The translations under genes were made by a program, and so were the position numbers. This document shows, piece after piece, positions 21,427-30,890 of a stretch of 64,000 nt of DNA. Under the pieces are notes generated by a model. It saw nothing but the letters and a program-made list of their open reading frames with translations. It was not told the origin of the DNA and ran no database searches. The stretch covers positions 124,001-188,000 of the forward strand of contig MKZN01000005.1 in the NCBI GenBank assembly GCA_001938995.1. The letters are read 5' to 3'. This DNA comes from Bacillus pumilus. GTDB lineage: Bacteria > Bacillota > Bacilli > Bacillales > Bacillaceae. The first letter of the stretch is position 1. Each line of letters begins with the position of its first letter.

Positions 21427-22275
21427 TTAATTTCTGCGATCATCAGTAAACACACTGGGTGGGTATTGATGAGCAACAGCATCAAGATCTTCTTCGAATT
21501 TTGCATGGGTGTTTTGAAAGAGGTGGTGAAACATATCTTGCACACCTGCTTCAAGTGCTTTAATACCTTCCCCAGTGACGCCGCCTTTCACACATACTTT
21601 GTCTTGTAGTGTCGGAAGGGTATAGACTCTTTTTTCAATCAGCCTGCCAAGCCCAACAAGCATATCCTCCGATAAGGTGATCGCTTCCTCTTTTGAAATA
21701 TCTGTTTCTTCAACTGCGGCTTCAATCATTTTCTGGACGAGAAAGCTAATAAAAGCAGGTCCGCAGCTGACAATATCAGAGGCAGCTCTTGTGATAGAAG
21801 GGTGGATTTCTATTGGTGTAGAGATGCGGGAAGCGAGCTGTCTTAAAGCTTCTTTTGTCACCATGTTGCAAGATGAGCCGAATGTTAAGAGTGATGCGCC
21901 TGATAAAGCACGGTTTGTGATACTTGGAATGAGCCGTGCTGTTTGACAAGGGACGACATCTTGAAGTTGTTCAGGATGAACCGGACTTGTAATGATGACA
22001 ATGGTCTGCTGCTCTGTCAAAAGTGGGTTGAGCTCTATCAAGAGCGGATAAATATCAAGTGGTTTGACACAAACAAAGATGAAATCTTTATCTGTTACAG
22101 CCCCTGAAAGCTGTTTGCTTACTTCAAGCTCTGGATGGTTCTTTTTTATATTGAACGCTTTATCAATGGTTCGGTTTGTGATGGTGATAGATGAGGGATT
22201 GACTGCCTTTGATTCAATAAATGCCTCAGTGAGTATGGTACCCATGTTACCTGTACCGATTAAACCTATATTCAA
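21427..22275 (-). CDS. comER: ComER, pyrroline-5-carboxylate reductase-like
   Basis: 282 residues from TTG 22275, behind AAGGAGGGAG. The N-terminal NADP fold has NIGLIGTGNMGTILTEAF; the C-terminal helical domain has the P5CR-type GGVTGEGIKALEAG. Related to proline synthesis enzymes, but in B. subtilis linked to sporulation and biofilm control, with no enzyme activity I know of. Divergent from comEA, 90 nt apart, as in B. subtilis. Confidence 0.92.
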   Translation of the reverse strand: MNIGLIGTGNMGTILTEAFIESKAVNPSSITITNRTIDKAFNIKKNHPELEVSKQLSGAVTDKDFIFVCVKPLDIYPLLIELNPLLTEQQTIVIITSPVHPEQLQDVVPCQTARLIPSITNRALSGASLLTFGSSCNMVTKEALRQLASRISTPIEIHPSITRAASDIVSCGPAFISFLVQKMIEAAVEETDISKEEAITLSEDMLVGLGRLIEKRVYTLPTLQDKVCVKGGVTGEGIKALEAGVQDMFHHLFQNTHAKFEEDLDAVAHQYPPSVFTDDRRN

Positions 22276-22365
22276 ACGTTCTCCCTCCTTAGACGCATAG
22301 GATCTGTTATCTTCTAAACAGTATGAGGTGCTGCCTGAAAATATGATTGAAAGAAGCGTGAGCAA

Positions 22366-22995
22366 GTGAATCGACTCATCCCTTTGAAAAAATACAAACT
22401 TTATTTCATTGCAGGGTTCATCATCATGATGACCATCTGTCTCTTCTTTTTTCTAGGAAAGGGAGAGCGTAATACCGAGCCAACCGTCGCGTTAAATCAT
22501 CAAGAAGCGCAAGTGAAATTACCAGAAAAACAAGACGACAAAGACATTGAACCAACAGCAATTGTTGTGGAAGTTAAAGGAGCAGTTCGAAGGCCAGGTG
22601 TTTATACATTTCGATCAGAGGATCGTATTGAAGAGGCGATTAAAAAGGCAGGAGGTTTTATTAGTAAGGCAGATACAATAGAAATCAATCAAGCAGCCAA
22701 ATTAGAAGACAGTATGATGATCTATGTTCCGAGGCAGGGAGAAGCTAACAGAACAGCATCTTCGGCAGCAACTATTTCTCCATCGAAGGATGAAAAGAAT
22801 CAAGGTGTCAATGTAAACGAAGCAGATGCAACAGAATTGCAGACAATTAACGGGATAGGACCAGCTAAAGCTGAAGCGATAATTGCCTATAGAGAAGAGC
22901 ATGGAGCATTTCAACAAATTGACGACTTACGGAAAATATCAGGATTTGGGGAGAAAACCGTGGAACGGCTGAAAAATGAATTGACCGTCAAGTAA
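22366..22995 (+). CDS. comEA: ComEA, DNA receptor for transformation
   Basis: 209 residues, GTG start. One N-terminal membrane helix (residues about 12-31), then an acidic flexible stretch, an SLBB-like oligomerisation domain (VVEVKGAVRRPGVYTFRSED), a linker, and a C-terminal helix-hairpin-helix DNA-binding domain (INGIGPAKAEAIIAYREEHG, ISGFGEKTVERLK). It binds double-stranded DNA outside the membrane and passes it to ComEC. First gene of the late competence operon; a ComK box was not clearly found. Confidence 0.95.
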   Translation: MNRLIPLKKYKLYFIAGFIIMMTICLFFFLGKGERNTEPTVALNHQEAQVKLPEKQDDKDIEPTAIVVEVKGAVRRPGVYTFRSEDRIEEAIKKAGGFISKADTIEINQAAKLEDSMMIYVPRQGEANRTASSAATISPSKDEKNQGVNVNEADATELQTINGIGPAKAEAIIAYREEHGAFQQIDDLRKISGFGEKTVERLKNELTVK

Positions 22996-23058
22996 AATTG
23001 ACGGTATGGAAGAAAGGCATGTACACTTATATCATACATCATTTGGAGGGATCAGCTC

Positions 23059-23628
23059 GTGGAAAGAATTTCATGGAATCAATATTTTATGGCACAAAGC
23101 CATTTGCTTGCATTACGAAGTACCTGTGAGCGTTTAGCTGTTGGTGCAACCATCGTAAGAGACAAGCGAATTATTGCAGGAGGATACAATGGTTCGATTG
23201 CAGGAGATGTCCATTGTGCAGATGTAGGTTGCTATGTCATAGATCATCATTGTGTACGCACAATTCATGCGGAAATGAATGCCATCTTACAATGTGCTAA
23301 GTTTGGCGCACCAACAGCAGATGCTGAAATCTATGTCACCCACTTTCCTTGTTTACAGTGCTGTAAGGCGATTATTCAAGCGGGAATTCAAACAGTGTAT
23401 TATGCGAAGGATTACAAAAATCATCCATATGCCGTTGACTTATTTGAACAAGCCGGTGTTCAAATGGAACAGGTGGAACTTGATGAAATGATCATTGACC
23501 TAAAAAACCAAGAAAAGTTAGCCTTTGTTGCAGATTTAATTGGGAAGCTAAGTGAATCAGGACTTAGTGAAACAGAGATTCGAACAATGCATGAAAAGGC
23601 GAATCAATTATTTACTTCTTATGTTTAA
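23059..23628 (+). CDS. comEB: ComEB, dCMP deaminase family
   Basis: 189 residues, GTG behind GGAGGG. Zinc-dependent deaminase motifs HAEMNAI (catalytic Glu) and PCLQCC. Makes dUMP from dCMP; reported as not needed for DNA uptake itself, though B. subtilis ComEB has been linked to polar positioning of ComGA. It overlaps the comEC start. Confidence 0.93.
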   Translation: MERISWNQYFMAQSHLLALRSTCERLAVGATIVRDKRIIAGGYNGSIAGDVHCADVGCYVIDHHCVRTIHAEMNAILQCAKFGAPTADAEIYVTHFPCLQCCKAIIQAGIQTVYYAKDYKNHPYAVDLFEQAGVQMEQVELDEMIIDLKNQEKLAFVADLIGKLSESGLSETEIRTMHEKANQLFTSYV

Positions 23629-25945
23629 CTATTTGCCGTTTGGGGCAATTTCAGCAGCTGTCGGAATTGCCCTAGCCGCATCTGGACTTCAAATGTATTT
23701 CCTTCTCTATTTTCTGATATTTTTATTTCTTAGCCTACTGAAGCGAACACCTCAGCTCTTCCTGACTGTTAGTTTGTGTGGAACAGTCTATATCTTCATT
23801 TATTTTTTTCATCAGTCATTTGAAACGAAGCCTATGCAAGACACCTTTTTTTCGGGTGCAGTCGAGATTGAAAGTATACCCAAAATAGATGGCAATCGAT
23901 TTTCAGCAACTGTTTCTACTGGACATGATCGGTTGGCGGCTTTTTATACGATCCAAACAGCGCATGAAAAAGAAGCGTTGAAAGCTGTAACGCCAGGGAT
24001 GAGCTGTCAAATGACAGGAGATGTCCGCTTACCAAAACGTGCCACTATTCCAAATGGATTTCAATATGATCAATTTTTAAAAACAAAAGGCATTGGTGGT
24101 ATTTTTCTGCCAAAGTCTATCACAAACTGTTTAAACAAAGACAGCCATTCATATATTCTTTTAACCTTGAGGCAAAAAGGTCTGCAGTTTCTAGAAAAAC
24201 ATGTTCCGAAAAGCTCTGTCGGAATTGTACAGGCACTTATTTTTGGTGATCGCGAATTGATTGATCCTGACATTCTAAAAGATTATCAGTTGCTTGGGAT
24301 TATTCATTTACTGGCAATTTCAGGGCTGCATGTTCAAGTTCTTCTTGGTTGTTTATTTTGGTGTATGCTTCGTGTGGGGATGACAAGAGAAACGGCACGC
24401 ATTCTAATGTTATGTGTTTTGCCTGTTTATGTTTGTTTGGCAGGGGCTGCGCCATCTGTTTTAAGAGCTTGTCTCATGGCAGGGCTATATATAATGATCA
24501 CAAGCCTTCCGAAGAGAATGAAGCAGCCCTCTGCGATGGTGTTAAGTGTGACGTTTTTACTGTTATTAGCGATTCAACCACTTTATTTATTTGATATTGG
24601 CTTTCAACTATCATACGTTGTTACTTTTTTTATTTTATTATCGGCAAGGATTTTATCTAAGGCGAAACATGCAGTTGGGCAGTTATTCCTTATCTCTTTT
24701 GTGGCACAGCTTGCATCACTTCCTGTTCTGTTATATCACTTTCAGCAGTTTTCTTTATTGAGTGTCCCTTTGAATATGATCTTTGTGCCGTTCTATACTT
24801 CGATTGTGATGCCTGCGTCTTTTCTCTTTTTTATGATAGCTAGTGTTTATCTTCCACTTGGTCAAACGTTGTTTCAGCTGCTTGATGTGGTGATCCAGCT
24901 AAGTCATCACTTGTCAGCGCATTTGGCAGAGTATAGTGGGTTGAATCTGATCTTTATGAAATCCTCTTGGTGGCATATGTTACTAGAAGTCGCGGCTATT
25001 ACCTATCTGCTATTCATACTGGAGTGCAAAACTTCTATGAAATCTTATGTTGCTCCAATCCTTTGTTTGATTAGCGTTTTTGCCATACATTATTTGACGC
25101 CGAATGTTCATCCACAAGGGGAAGTCACGATGCTCGACGTCGGGCAAGGAGATAGTTTGTTTATCCAGCTGCCTTATCGAAAGGGGCATCTATTAGTGGA
25201 TACAGGAGGCAGACTTACTTTTGAGCAAGAGCCGTGGAAAAAAAGGCGTAAGGTGTCTACAATCGGTGATCAAACGCTCATTCCGTTTCTGAATTCAAAA
25301 GGAATAGCGAAACTTGATGTCCTCATTCTTACACATGCGGATCAAGATCATATGGGAGAAGCAGCTCGTTTAATAAAACGTAACAAAGTGAAGCGGCTAG
25401 CAGTTCCAAAAGGGTTCGTGCGAAGTTTAGAAGACGCACAGATGGTAAAAGATGCAGCTGAAAAAGGGATTCATATTGATGAATTAGAAAGAGGGGATAC
25501 GCTCAAGGTTGGTGGGCAACATTTTGAGGTCCTGCATCCGGCGCGAAATCAGGTGACGAGTAAGAATAATGATTCGCTTGTGCTTGCTTTTACTCTTGGC
25601 GGAAAGCGATTTGTGTTAACGGGAGATCTAGAACAAGAAGGGGAGCGAGATATCATAGATGCATACCCTCATTTACGTGCAGACGTACTAAAAGTAGGGC
25701 ACCACGGGAGCAAAGGATCAACAAGTGATGAATGGCTTTTGCATTTGAAGCCAACATACGCATTGATTTCAGCAGGTGAAGGGAATCGCTATCAACATCC
25801 TCATCAAGAGGTTATGGAGAAACTAAATAAGAACAAAATGCGTGTTTTTCGTACAGATGTAGATGGAAGTGTGACCTATGAATTTACCGACCAAAATGGA
25901 ACGTTTTATCGAAGCCCGCCATATGATATCTTACAAAATCAATAA
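23621..25945 (+). CDS. comEC: ComEC, DNA translocation channel
   Basis: 774 residues from ATG 23621, close to the B. subtilis length; in-frame ATGs at 23552 and 23591 are less likely. N-terminal membrane helices and an OB-like extracellular domain (VEIESIPKIDGNRFSATV) come first. The Competence multi-helix domain follows (LLGIIHLLAISGLHVQVLLG is typical). The C-terminal metallo-beta-lactamase domain (LDVGQGDSLFIQLP, THADQDHMGEA, KVGHHGSKGSTSDEW) probably degrades the non-transported strand. The start overlaps the comEB stop. Confidence 0.95.
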   Translation: MFNYLPFGAISAAVGIALAASGLQMYFLLYFLIFLFLSLLKRTPQLFLTVSLCGTVYIFIYFFHQSFETKPMQDTFFSGAVEIESIPKIDGNRFSATVSTGHDRLAAFYTIQTAHEKEALKAVTPGMSCQMTGDVRLPKRATIPNGFQYDQFLKTKGIGGIFLPKSITNCLNKDSHSYILLTLRQKGLQFLEKHVPKSSVGIVQALIFGDRELIDPDILKDYQLLGIIHLLAISGLHVQVLLGCLFWCMLRVGMTRETARILMLCVLPVYVCLAGAAPSVLRACLMAGLYIMITSLPKRMKQPSAMVLSVTFLLLLAIQPLYLFDIGFQLSYVVTFFILLSARILSKAKHAVGQLFLISFVAQLASLPVLLYHFQQFSLLSVPLNMIFVPFYTSIVMPASFLFFMIASVYLPLGQTLFQLLDVVIQLSHHLSAHLAEYSGLNLIFMKSSWWHMLLEVAAITYLLFILECKTSMKSYVAPILCLISVFAIHYLTPNVHPQGEVTMLDVGQGDSLFIQLPYRKGHLLVDTGGRLTFEQEPWKKRRKVSTIGDQTLIPFLNSKGIAKLDVLILTHADQDHMGEAARLIKRNKVKRLAVPKGFVRSLEDAQMVKDAAEKGIHIDELERGDTLKVGGQHFEVLHPARNQVTSKNNDSLVLAFTLGGKRFVLTGDLEQEGERDIIDAYPHLRADVLKVGHHGSKGSTSDEWLLHLKPTYALISAGEGNRYQHPHQEVMEKLNKNKMRVFRTDVDGSVTYEFTDQNGTFYRSPPYDILQNQ

Positions 25946-25965
25946 AAAAACTGCCAAACGGCAGT
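25944..25965 (-). terminator. Terminator of yqzM
   Basis: ACTGCC / GGCAGT stem, loop AAAC; the reverse strand continues with seven T. It overlaps the comEC stop on the other strand. Confidence 0.7.
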
Positions 25966-25984
25966 CAGTCAACATTCATGAAGT

Positions 25985-26119
25985 TTAAGATCCAACGAGG
26001 TGTATAATGGTTGCCAAAATAAACATTGAGGCGAAAAATCCGAATGTGACGATAAAACCAACAGCTGAGTCGGTCACATCATTCCGCTTGCTTTGAACGT
26101 TTTTTTCAAATTCATTCAT
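25985..26119 (-). CDS. yqzM: YqzM, small membrane protein
   Basis: 44 residues, ATG 26119 behind AGGAGGG. Sequence MNEFEKNVQSKRNDVTDSAV followed by one membrane helix (GFIVTFGFFASMFILATII). Nearly identical to remembered B. subtilis YqzM and in the same place between comEC and holA. Function unknown. Confidence 0.88.
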   Translation of the reverse strand: MNEFEKNVQSKRNDVTDSAVGFIVTFGFFASMFILATIIHLVGS

Positions 26120-26218
26120 TTTCATCCCTCCTGGCTAATTTTAGTATACTTGAACTCCATTGTAATTGCTAGAAGGTAAGTAACCGTTTTCCATTTTCTT
26201 TATCATTTTATGATTATC

Positions 26219-26258
26219 GTCTGACCGCAAGCTAACCCGGGAGCTTGCGTCGGACGTT
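26219..26258. other. Strong hairpin between yqzM and holA
   Basis: GACCGCAAGCT / AGCTTGCGTCGG arms within CGTC...GACG, around AACCCGGG. No long T run on either side, so it may be an RNA structure upstream of holA rather than a standard terminator. Nothing else seen in 26126-26355. Confidence 0.5.
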
Positions 26259-26355
26259 TACTATAAATGAGGAGGCGGCACTTTCAGCTTCCTCTTTACT
26301 AATGTCTTCGCACACTTTAGGATAGAGGAGGAAGTGAAAGAGAGGGATTCAACGA

Positions 26356-27375
26356 ATGGTGTTTGAAATATGGAACGATTTAAAAAGAGGGGATATTCAT
26401 CCCGTTTATTGCTTATATGGAAAAGAAACATATTTACTGCAAGAGACAGCCACTAAACTGAGACAAGCTGTCGTTGATGAAGAGACGAAGGATTTCAATT
26501 TTTCCGTATTCGACATGGAGGAAGTGCCTCTTGAACAGGCTGTGACGGATGCAGAAACATTCCCGTTTATGGGAGAGCGGCGGCTTGTTGTGATCAAGAA
26601 TCCCTTTTTTCTAACGGCTGAAAAGAAAAAAGAGAAGATAGAGCATCAACTTTCCGTGTTAGAATCCTATTTAGAACAGCCAGCGCCCTATACGATTCTT
26701 GTGCTGTTAGCACCTTATGAAAAGCTAGATGAGCGAAAGAAAATCACCAAATTGTTAAAAAAGAAAGCCGCGATGGTCGAAGCAAAAGAGCTAAATCCTA
26801 AAGAAACGACTGATTTTACTATCACATTGGCTAAGACAGAAGGGAAAACCATCACAGCCGAAGCGGCTGAACAGCTAGTGATGTTATGTGGTGGAAGCCT
26901 ATCTTCCATCTTCCAAGAGATTCGGAAGCTAAGTACATATATCGGGGAACGAGTGGCAATTGAGGTGTCTGATGTCAATCAGCTTGTGGCGCGAAGTTTA
27001 GAGCAGAACATATTTGAATTGATTAACCAAATTGTGAACAGACGCCGCTCTGAGGCGATGCAAATGTTTTATGATCTGTTGAAGCAAAATGAGGAGCCTA
27101 TAAAAATATTGGCACTTATTTCAAATCAATTCCGGTTGATTTTGCAAACGAAGTATTTTGCCCAGCAAGGCTATGGACAAAAACAAATCGCGTCAAATCT
27201 CAAAGTCCATCCATTTCGTGTCAAACTAGCAATGGACCAAGCGAGACTGTTTTCAGAAGATGAGCTAAAACGAATCGTCAAAGATCTCTCAACCATTGAT
27301 TATGAAATGAAAACAGGAAAAAAGGACAAACAGCTATTATTAGAGCTGTTCTTACTTCGGTTATTAGGGGCATAA
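26356..27375 (+). CDS. holA: DNA polymerase III delta subunit
   Basis: 339 residues. The clamp-loader wrench subunit that opens the beta ring. HPVYCLYGKETYLLQETATK begins the AAA+-like domain I, with FPFMGERRLVVIKNP, and the C-terminal collar domain has LLKQNEEPIKILALISNQFR and STIDYEMKTGKKDKQLLLEL. Same position as B. subtilis yqeN. Monocistronic, with a shared terminator facing rpsT. Confidence 0.93.
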   Translation: MVFEIWNDLKRGDIHPVYCLYGKETYLLQETATKLRQAVVDEETKDFNFSVFDMEEVPLEQAVTDAETFPFMGERRLVVIKNPFFLTAEKKKEKIEHQLSVLESYLEQPAPYTILVLLAPYEKLDERKKITKLLKKKAAMVEAKELNPKETTDFTITLAKTEGKTITAEAAEQLVMLCGGSLSSIFQEIRKLSTYIGERVAIEVSDVNQLVARSLEQNIFELINQIVNRRRSEAMQMFYDLLKQNEEPIKILALISNQFRLILQTKYFAQQGYGQKQIASNLKVHPFRVKLAMDQARLFSEDELKRIVKDLSTIDYEMKTGKKDKQLLLELFLLRLLGA

Positions 27376-27382
27376 ACATAAA

Positions 27383-27412
27383 AAAACGACCTTCTATCAA
27401 GAGGGTCGTTTT
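27383..27412. terminator. Bidirectional terminator holA/rpsT
   Basis: AAAACGACC / GGTCGTTTT stem with A and T runs on both sides. Confidence 0.85.
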
Positions 27413-27508
27413 GTTACATGTATAATTGCCAGTCTGTTCCTAAAGGCTGTGCCGGTCGGAACGGACGTACAGTTAAACAGGTGCCTCATCACTGAGGCGT
27501 TGCAATCA

Positions 27509-27775
27509 TTATGCAGAAAGTCCGTTTACTTGTTTAGCAAGTCTTGACTTGTAACGCGCAGCCGCGTTTTTGTGTACAAGACCAGTTTTAACGGCTTTGT
27601 CAATGCGTTTTGTAGCAGCAGTAAGAGCAGCTTTTGCTTGCTCAGCATCGTTGTTAGCTACAGAAACTTCAACATGTTTAATCGCAGTACGCATCGCAGA
27701 CTTGATTGTTACGTTGTGTGCACGGCGCTCGTTATTTGTTTTTGTACGTTTGATCGCTGATTTAATATTTGGCAT
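27509..27775 (-). CDS. rpsT: 30S ribosomal protein bS20
   Basis: 88 residues from ATG 27775, with AGGAGGTG at 6 nt. [20 protein letters not shown] and the [15 protein letters not shown] end are typical. Binds 16S rRNA during assembly. It has its own promoter at 27849-27877. Confidence 0.97.
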   Translation of the reverse strand: MPNIKSAIKRTKTNNERRAHNVTIKSAMRTAIKHVEVSVANNDAEQAKAALTAATKRIDKAVKTGLVHKNAAARYKSRLAKQVNGLSA

Positions 27776-27848
27776 ATGTTTCACCTCCTAAGATACAACC
27801 TAAACACAATTGTCTTAAGGTTAAATCTTCACAATAGAACAAATTGTA

Positions 27849-27877
27849 TTCTATCAAACACACCCTTAGATTGCAAT
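27849..27877 (-). promoter_or_regulatory. rpsT: Sigma-A promoter of rpsT
   Basis: Reverse strand TTGCAA, 17 bp, TAGAAT; about 75 nt upstream of the start codon, leaving a leader of roughly 65 nt. Confidence 0.65.
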
Positions 27878-27973
27878 ATAAATGTAAAGTATTTTTCATT
27901 GATGAACCGCTCGAATGATTCAGTCAAGACATGGAAAGACTACTGATAATTACGTGGTGAAAGGAGCCTTTTC

Positions 27974-29089
27974 ATGAAGAAACAGAAACTCGATTTAAGT
28001 GCTTATCAAATCCGAACAGACTTGGCCGTTGAAACAAAAGAAATACTAGAACAAGAAAACGATCCTAATGTCGTAAAAGACGACGGTATTCAAGGGATTA
28101 TCGAGAAAGAAAAGGAAGAACATGGTATCCGTATTCGCACTGTGGATATTACAAAAGAAGGGGCAGAACTGACAGGGAAAAAGGCAGGTACATATCTAAC
28201 GCTTGAGGCGCAAGGGATTCGAGAAAAAGATTCCGAGATGCAAGAAAAAGTGGTGGAAGTCTTTGCGCGCCACTTTGCACAGTTTCTAAAAGACCAAGGG
28301 ATTCAAGAGGACGACAGCTGTCTTGTGGTGGGACTTGGAAATTGGAATGTCACGCCCGATGCGTTAGGGCCTCATACAGTTGAGAGTTTACTTGTGACTC
28401 GGCACTTATTTAAATTACAACCGGAAAATGTACAAGAAGGCTATCGACCTGTTTCTTCTTTAGCACCCGGTGTGATGGGACTAACAGGGATTGAAACGAG
28501 TGACATTATACAAGGTGTCATTGAACAATCCAAACCCGATTTTGTCATTGCAATCGATGCGCTTGCCGCAAGAGCCGTTGAACGCGTGAACACAACCATT
28601 CAAATATCTGATACAGGCATTCACCCAGGATCGGGTGTAGGGAATAAGCGCAAGGAACTTAGCAAAGAAACGTTAGGCATTCCAGTGATAGCGATTGGTA
28701 TCCCAACGGTTGTTGATGCAGTGACGATTGCTAGTGACACAATTGATTATGTGTTAAAGCATTTTGGTCGAGAAATGAAAGATGACAGACCGTCACGCTC
28801 TCTTGTTCCTGCTGGTCTATCATTTGGGGAGAAAAAAGTGCTCAAGGAGGAAGATTTGCCAGATGAAGAAACCCGCCAGTCCTTCTTAGGTATCGTCGGC
28901 ACGTTACCTGAGGAAGACAAAAGGCAGCTGATTCATGAAGTGCTAGCACCGCTTGGGCAAAACCTCATGGTGACACCTAAAGAAGTAGACACATTCATTG
29001 ATGATATGGCGAATGTCTTAGCCAACGGATTAAACACAGCCCTACATCAAAAAATCTCGCAAGATAACATGGGCTCCTATAATCATTAA
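27974..29089 (+). CDS. gpr: Germination protease GPR
   Basis: 371 residues (B. subtilis 368). An aspartic-type protease that degrades small acid-soluble spore proteins at germination. A short propeptide precedes the mature enzyme near residue 16 ([13 protein letters not shown]). Conserved core: [32 protein letters not shown] and [16 protein letters not shown]. Made in the forespore under sigma-G; no convincing promoter could be fixed. Next gene spoIIP is 66 nt away. Confidence 0.96.
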   Translation: MKKQKLDLSAYQIRTDLAVETKEILEQENDPNVVKDDGIQGIIEKEKEEHGIRIRTVDITKEGAELTGKKAGTYLTLEAQGIREKDSEMQEKVVEVFARHFAQFLKDQGIQEDDSCLVVGLGNWNVTPDALGPHTVESLLVTRHLFKLQPENVQEGYRPVSSLAPGVMGLTGIETSDIIQGVIEQSKPDFVIAIDALAARAVERVNTTIQISDTGIHPGSGVGNKRKELSKETLGIPVIAIGIPTVVDAVTIASDTIDYVLKHFGREMKDDRPSRSLVPAGLSFGEKKVLKEEDLPDEETRQSFLGIVGTLPEEDKRQLIHEVLAPLGQNLMVTPKEVDTFIDDMANVLANGLNTALHQKISQDNMGSYNH

Positions 29090-29155
29090 TCGGTTCTACT
29101 TTCTCTAGCTCGCTCATAGTGTAATTACTAGAAAGCGTGCTGGAGGGAGTAAATC

Positions 29156-30364
29156 ATGAAGAAAAAACCCCGCCGTCCTCGACAGGTAGTCGTAGCGATT
29201 AATGGAACCAAAGTAGTGAAAAGTATTTTCTTGTTTATTGCCACTCTCGTGGTGGTGTTTGTTATGTCAGGGGCCTTAACGTCTTTAAAACCTGAACTAA
29301 GACCTCAGGCGTCGTTATACGGAGTGGCGGATGAGTTGTCAGGATCTTTTTTTGCCACCATCATGGGGATGGAAAATCAGTATTTCGCCTCCGCTGTCCC
29401 GAAAGATCAAAAAGGGATCAACTTTTCTGGGCTATCACTTAAACTCGCAACAAGCATCAATTTAGAAGATCCGCGAAGTTTTCTTGGGAGAGAGCTGCCA
29501 GGCTTTGAACATTTCGATACAAAAATCATCTTAGCTGGAGAAGGGACAGACTACACCAATATGCCAATGGAATCCCCACCTCCTAGCGACGTCATCAAAG
29601 ATGAAAAAGAAGCAAATCTAGCAGAGCTGGACAAGCTCAATGAAGAAGATCCGGAGAAGCCTGCAAAAGAGCCAGATCAATCTACAGGAAAACGAAAAGC
29701 GGTTTACATCTATCACACACATAATACGGAGTCATATTTGCCATTTTTAAAAGGAGAGACCGATCCAAACAACGCAAGACACTCAAAAGTAAACGTCACC
29801 CTTGTCGGTGACATGTTAGGAAAAGCACTCAATCAGCAAGGAATCGGAAATACAGTGGACAAAACGGAAATTGAAAAAAGACTCGTTCAAAAAGGATTAA
29901 AGTATCCACACTCCTATCATGAATCAAGAAGAGTCGTAAAAGAAGCCATGGCTAATAATGATGATCTCGAATATTTCATCGATATTCACCGCGATTCAAG
30001 AAGAAAAAAGGATACGACAGTCGACATCAAAGGAAAAAAATATGCCAGAATTGCGTTTGTGGTTGGGAAAAAGAACCCAAACTACGAGAAAAATTTAAAA
30101 CTGGCAACAGAATTTCACCATTTGATGGAGAAAAAATATAAAGGTCTCAGTATTGGAGTGTTTGCCAAAGGAGAAATTGGCGATAATGGCATTTATAATC
30201 AAGATTTATCAGACAAAGCCCTTCTTTTAGAATTTGGTGGAGTAGATAACAATATGGAAGAATTAAAAAATGCATCCCATGCAGCTGCTGATGTGTTCAG
30301 TGATATTTTCTGGGACGCAGAGAAGGTAAATGGTGGAGCAAAGGGTGAGAAAAAACGGTCTTGA
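29156..30364 (+). CDS. spoIIP: Stage II sporulation protein P
   Basis: 402 residues. An N-terminal membrane anchor (VKSIFLFIATLVVVFVMSGA) is followed by the amidase/endopeptidase domain with zinc-site sequence VYIYHTHNTESYLPF, a second DIHRDS motif and LLLEFGGVDNNMEELKNA. With SpoIID and SpoIIM it cuts septal and engulfment peptidoglycan. Expected under sigma-E. yqxA begins 13 nt after its stop. Confidence 0.95.
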   Translation: MKKKPRRPRQVVVAINGTKVVKSIFLFIATLVVVFVMSGALTSLKPELRPQASLYGVADELSGSFFATIMGMENQYFASAVPKDQKGINFSGLSLKLATSINLEDPRSFLGRELPGFEHFDTKIILAGEGTDYTNMPMESPPPSDVIKDEKEANLAELDKLNEEDPEKPAKEPDQSTGKRKAVYIYHTHNTESYLPFLKGETDPNNARHSKVNVTLVGDMLGKALNQQGIGNTVDKTEIEKRLVQKGLKYPHSYHESRRVVKEAMANNDDLEYFIDIHRDSRRKKDTTVDIKGKKYARIAFVVGKKNPNYEKNLKLATEFHHLMEKKYKGLSIGVFAKGEIGDNGIYNQDLSDKALLLEFGGVDNNMEELKNASHAAADVFSDIFWDAEKVNGGAKGEKKRS

Positions 30365-30377
30365 GGTGGTGACGGGC

Positions 30378-30710
30378 ATGGGCTCATTTATCGGGAAAAC
30401 CTTTGTGTTAGGATTGGTCTTGTTTTTTGGTGTCTTACTCGGGATGCAGCAAGCCAACAATGGCATGTTGCAAATGAAGGGTTACCATGATCCCCAACTG
30501 AAGGGTGCTTTTTCCATTCAAGTGAATGACGATCAAGAAAAGGAAGCTTCCATCCTAGGAACGGCGGTTTCAGAAAAGGACCTAGCCGAAAAACAAAAGC
30601 AACTTGAAGAAATGGATAGCTTTAATGCTTTTTCAAAAGCAGGAAGAGTGCTATCTGATGGCATGACAAATGCAGCTCGTTTACTTTATGAGTGGGCGAG
30701 TGGGAATTGA
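30378..30710 (+). CDS. yqxA: YqxA, membrane protein next to spoIIP
   Basis: 110 residues from ATG 30378 behind GAGGTGG. One N-terminal helix (GKTFVLGLVLFFGVLLGMQQ) with an extracytoplasmic acidic, helical tail. In B. subtilis it lies downstream of spoIIP in the same way; function unknown. Probably cotranscribed with spoIIP. Confidence 0.85.
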   Translation: MGSFIGKTFVLGLVLFFGVLLGMQQANNGMLQMKGYHDPQLKGAFSIQVNDDQEKEASILGTAVSEKDLAEKQKQLEEMDSFNAFSKAGRVLSDGMTNAARLLYEWASGN

Positions 30711-30778
30711 AAATTCAAACTTGAGGAATCCACCATTGATTTCTGCACGTCATGTTTCATGAGACATGGTCCATCTAA

Positions 30779-30808
30779 TAAAAGCCGCTAACCGATGAGC
30801 GGCTTTTA
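30779..30808 (+). terminator. Terminator after yqxA
   Basis: AAAAGCCGCT / AGCGGCTTTT 10-bp stem, then T. Confidence 0.85.
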
Positions 30809-30818
30809 TTGATTTCGA

Positions 30819-30847
30819 TTGAATCTTTACAGTCCTATTGATATAAT
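30819..30847 (+). promoter_or_regulatory. lepA: Sigma-A promoter of lepA
   Basis: TTGAAT, 17 bp, TATAAT; 43 nt upstream of the start codon. Confidence 0.75.
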
Positions 30848-30890
30848 CTAACCTAGCGCAACCCGCGTTTTATAGTAGGAGTGATAGAGT

